From assembly GCF_025447595.1 (NCBI RefSeq), contig NZ_JAOEJU010000017.1, forward strand, positions 82,296 to 146,295: 64,000 nt of DNA. Reading direction: 5' to 3'. The DNA is from Pseudomonas koreensis. Its GTDB lineage: Bacteria; Pseudomonadota; Gammaproteobacteria; Pseudomonadales; Pseudomonadaceae. The notes below the pieces were generated by a model that did not search any database, had not been told where the DNA came from, and saw only the letters and a list, made by a program, of their open reading frames with translations. Within the stretch, counting starts at the first letter, position 1. Each line of letters starts with the position of its first letter. A program made the translations under genes and the position numbers. Of the stretch, positions 62,006 through 64,000 are shown one piece after another.

Positions 62006-62650
62006 TTAGGCACGCACAAACGGGTTCTCGCGCATCTCATCCCCCAGACGCGTATCCGGACCATGCCCGGCCACAACAGTCGCGTCCTCATCCAGGGTAT
62101 ACAGCCGCTGCTTGATCGATCGCACGATGGTCGCCTGATCGCCGCCCCACAAATCCGTGCGTCCTACTCCGCGACGAAACAGCGTGTCGCCGGCAATCAA
62201 CAGCTTAGCCTCGGAAAACCAGAAGCTCATGGAACCTGGCGTATGCCCCGGCGTGTGTAGCGCAACGCCACACCCGCAGGCCAGCTCTTCATCGTCGCTC
62301 AGCCAGCGATCCGGCGACGGCACCGGGGTGTAGGGCACGCCGAACATCTGGCATTGCATCTCGAGGTTGTCCCACAGGAACTGATCCTCTTTATGCAGAT
62401 GCAGGGTCGCGCCGGTCTTCTCTTTCATCTGCCCGGAAGCCAGGAAGTGATCGAGGTGCGCGTGGGTGTGAATGATGCTGACCACTTTCAGGCCCAGGGC
62501 GTCAAGGCGAGCCATGATCAGGTCAGGATTGCCGCCCGGATCGACGACGATGGCTTTTTTGGTGATCGGGTCGCCGATGATCGTACAGTTGCACTGCAAG
62601 GGGCCGACGGGGAAGGTTTCGCGCAGAAGCGCAGGACTTGGGGCAGACAT
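62006..62650 (-). CDS. Metallo-beta-lactamase-fold hydrolase (YcbL/GloB-like)
   Basis: This 214-aa hydrolase has the zinc motif HTHAHLDH at 61-68, TPGHTPGS, GDTLFRRGVGRTD and a final GHGPDT. It resembles YcbL-type glyoxalase II-like enzymes; substrate is not certain. The ATG at 62650 follows GAGG at 7 bases; a frame to 62974 is not supported. Confidence 0.9.
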   Translation of the reverse strand: MSAPSPALLRETFPVGPLQCNCTIIGDPITKKAIVVDPGGNPDLIMARLDALGLKVVSIIHTHAHLDHFLASGQMKEKTGATLHLHKEDQFLWDNLEMQCQMFGVPYTPVPSPDRWLSDDEELACGCGVALHTPGHTPGSMSFWFSEAKLLIAGDTLFRRGVGRTDLWGGDQATIVRSIKQRLYTLDEDATVVAGHGPDTRLGDEMRENPFVRA

Positions 62651-62849
62651 ATAAATCCTCGACAGACGGCAATACGCATTGGCTAAGGATTCTACTCCAC
62701 AGGCCGATACAGATCGCCGGGTCAGTAATTTGACGCCATCAATCGGAAAATGATGGCTCAATGATGTCAAATGTAAAAAATCTGGTGCAAAATCGCTTTT
62801 TTTGTAGCGGTCGCATTCAGGAAGGGCCGCAGCGCATTCAGGAAATCCC

Positions 62850-64000
62850 ATGCCGACGCCCAAGACGTACTCCCCTACCTTCACTGCAACCCTGACTGGC
62901 AATGCCCTTGTCGACAGTCTGATCTCCGGCACCTTCTGGCTGGGTTCCAACTGGACGCCCAAAGGGCCGACCAACCTCAGTTACAGCTTCATGGCTCCGG
63001 TGACTTCGTACTTCATCACCAACTACAGCCCTGACAATGAATACAACGCCCTGTATGAGTTGACGGCCGGTCAAAAGACTGCGGTGACCAGCGCGCTCAA
63101 TGCATGGAGCGCCGTCGCCAACCTGAATTTCACGTTGACTACCGATACCCTGTTCAACGTTGGCGACCTGCGCTTTGGCGCATACCGGTTGATGGATGAC
63201 AAAACGGCAGCCTGGGCCTATTTCCCTGCCGATACGCCGACTGCGGGCGACGTCTGGATCGGACCGCAGACAAATGATCCCAATCCGGGCAAGGGTAGCT
63301 ACGACTACCTGACTTTCGTCCACGAAATCGGCCATGCGCTGGGTCTCAAACATCCTTTCGACGCGAGTAACACCAACAAGCTATTGCTTGATCCGACACT
63401 CGACGACGTCCACTTCACCGTGATGAGTTACAACAGTAACTACTCCTATCAGCCAACGACGCCGATGGTTCTGGACATCATCGCGATGCAGAGTCTGTAC
63501 GGCGCCAACATGCTGTGGCAGACCGGCAACAACGTTTACAAGTGGGATGCCAACCAGTCGATTTTCGAAACCATCTGGGATGCCGGTGGCAATGACACGA
63601 TTGATGGCAGCAACCAGTTGGCTTCTGTTGCCATCAATCTGAATGAGGGTTCGTACAGCGAGATCGGCAAGGCTTTTGTTGACCTGAACAATCAGACGGC
63701 AATCAGAGACGGCCTGGCGATTGCCTACGGTGCAAAAATTGAAAACGCCGTCGGCTCGGCGTTCAACGACATACTGACGGGTAATGACCTGAACAACACC
63801 CTGAACGGTATGGCAGGCGCCGATACCATGGCAGGGGGCAAAGGCGACGACACCTATTACGTCGACAATGTCGGCGATACCGTTATCGAAACGGCAGACG
63901 CCGGTATCGACACCGTCATGGCCTCGATCGATTACACCCTGGGCACCAACCTCGAGAACCTGACGCTGCTCGGTTCGGCGCTCAACGGCACCGGCAACAG
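62850..64000 (+). CDS. M10 (serralysin-like) RTX metalloprotease, 3' end outside window
   Basis: The first 383 codons are present and no stop is reached. The catalytic zinc motif HEIGHALGLKH is at 158-168, and the Met-turn VMSYNS follows at about 191-196, together the metzincin M10 signature. RTX-type calcium repeats follow (GGNDTIDGSN, FNDILTGNDLNN, MAGGKGDDTYYV). There is no N-terminal signal peptide, as expected for type I secretion; secretion genes are not in the window. GGA 6-10 bases upstream of the ATG serves as ribosome site. The full length and target are unknown. Confidence 0.9.
   Translation, partial: MPTPKTYSPTFTATLTGNALVDSLISGTFWLGSNWTPKGPTNLSYSFMAPVTSYFITNYSPDNEYNALYELTAGQKTAVTSALNAWSAVANLNFTLTTDTLFNVGDLRFGAYRLMDDKTAAWAYFPADTPTAGDVWIGPQTNDPNPGKGSYDYLTFVHEIGHALGLKHPFDASNTNKLLLDPTLDDVHFTVMSYNSNYSYQPTTPMVLDIIAMQSLYGANMLWQTGNNVYKWDANQSIFETIWDAGGNDTIDGSNQLASVAINLNEGSYSEIGKAFVDLNNQTAIRDGLAIAYGAKIENAVGSAFNDILTGNDLNNTLNGMAGADTMAGGKGDDTYYVDNVGDTVIETADAGIDTVMASIDYTLGTNLENLTLLGSALNGTGN

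Overview
This window is chromosomal DNA of a fluorescent-group Pseudomonas, most likely the P. fluorescens complex. It has GC-rich coding sequence, an uninterrupted division and cell-wall (dcw) cluster running mraZ to lpxC, and Pseudomonas-style synteny downstream of it (rnpB, rsmI, lpoA, yraN, gmhA-like, BON lipoprotein, sspB-sspA, petCBA, rpsI-rplM, zapE, trpS). It also carries REPIN-type palindromes with a GTGGGAGCGAGC core and Pseudomonas-type families (DUF6124, OprD-like porin, FhpR/NorR beside flavohaemoglobin). I see no tRNA, rRNA operon, CRISPR array, transposase or prophage gene.

Layout. 1-4.9 kb (- strand): the 5' part of a cytochrome bo3 oxidase operon (cyoA, truncated cyoB), preceded by dsbB and a SnoaL-like secreted protein. 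5-8 kb: nitric-oxide defence, with hmp facing its sigma-54 activator norR/fhpR across a shared control region holding three NorR boxes and a -24/-12 promoter. 8-15.5 kb: chemotaxis and signalling genes (cheV, a PAS-type chemoreceptor), a GNAT, a YkgJ-like Cys-cluster protein, an unusual periplasmic binding protein fused to RidA, two small Pseudomonas proteins, and a 900-bp non-coding block with repeats and a strongly structured element. 15.5-25.4 kb (+ strand): an RND efflux pair, a heavy-metal-type two-component system, a small secreted protein, an OprD-family porin and a membrane diguanylate cyclase.

25.4-43.4 kb (- strand): the complete dcw cluster, sixteen genes with mostly overlapping stops and starts, driven from a sigma-70 promoter followed by three 10-bp-spaced MraZ boxes. 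43.7-44.05 kb: RNase P RNA. 44.1-48.7 kb: rsmI, and divergently lpoA-yraN-gmhA-like-dolP, an envelope-quality group. 48.7-53.7 kb (- strand): rplM-rpsI, then the cytochrome bc1 operon petA-petB-petC, then sspA-sspB, separated by strong hairpins. 53.8-62.65 kb: a Tas-like aldo-keto reductase, a long-chain-type acyl-CoA dehydrogenase facing a GlxA-type AraC regulator, zapE, trpS with an alpha/beta hydrolase, zapG/yhcB, an OmpA-family lipoprotein and a metallo-beta-lactamase-fold hydrolase. The window ends inside an M10 (serralysin-like) RTX metalloprotease.

Most genes are conserved housekeeping genes. The parts most worth a second look are the SBP-RidA fusion lipoprotein (12.6-13.8 kb), the structured non-coding element at about 15.17-15.38 kb, an orphan + strand terminator between dsbB and cyoA that hints at a small RNA, and the two well-resolved operator arrays (NorR at hmp/norR, MraZ at mraZ).
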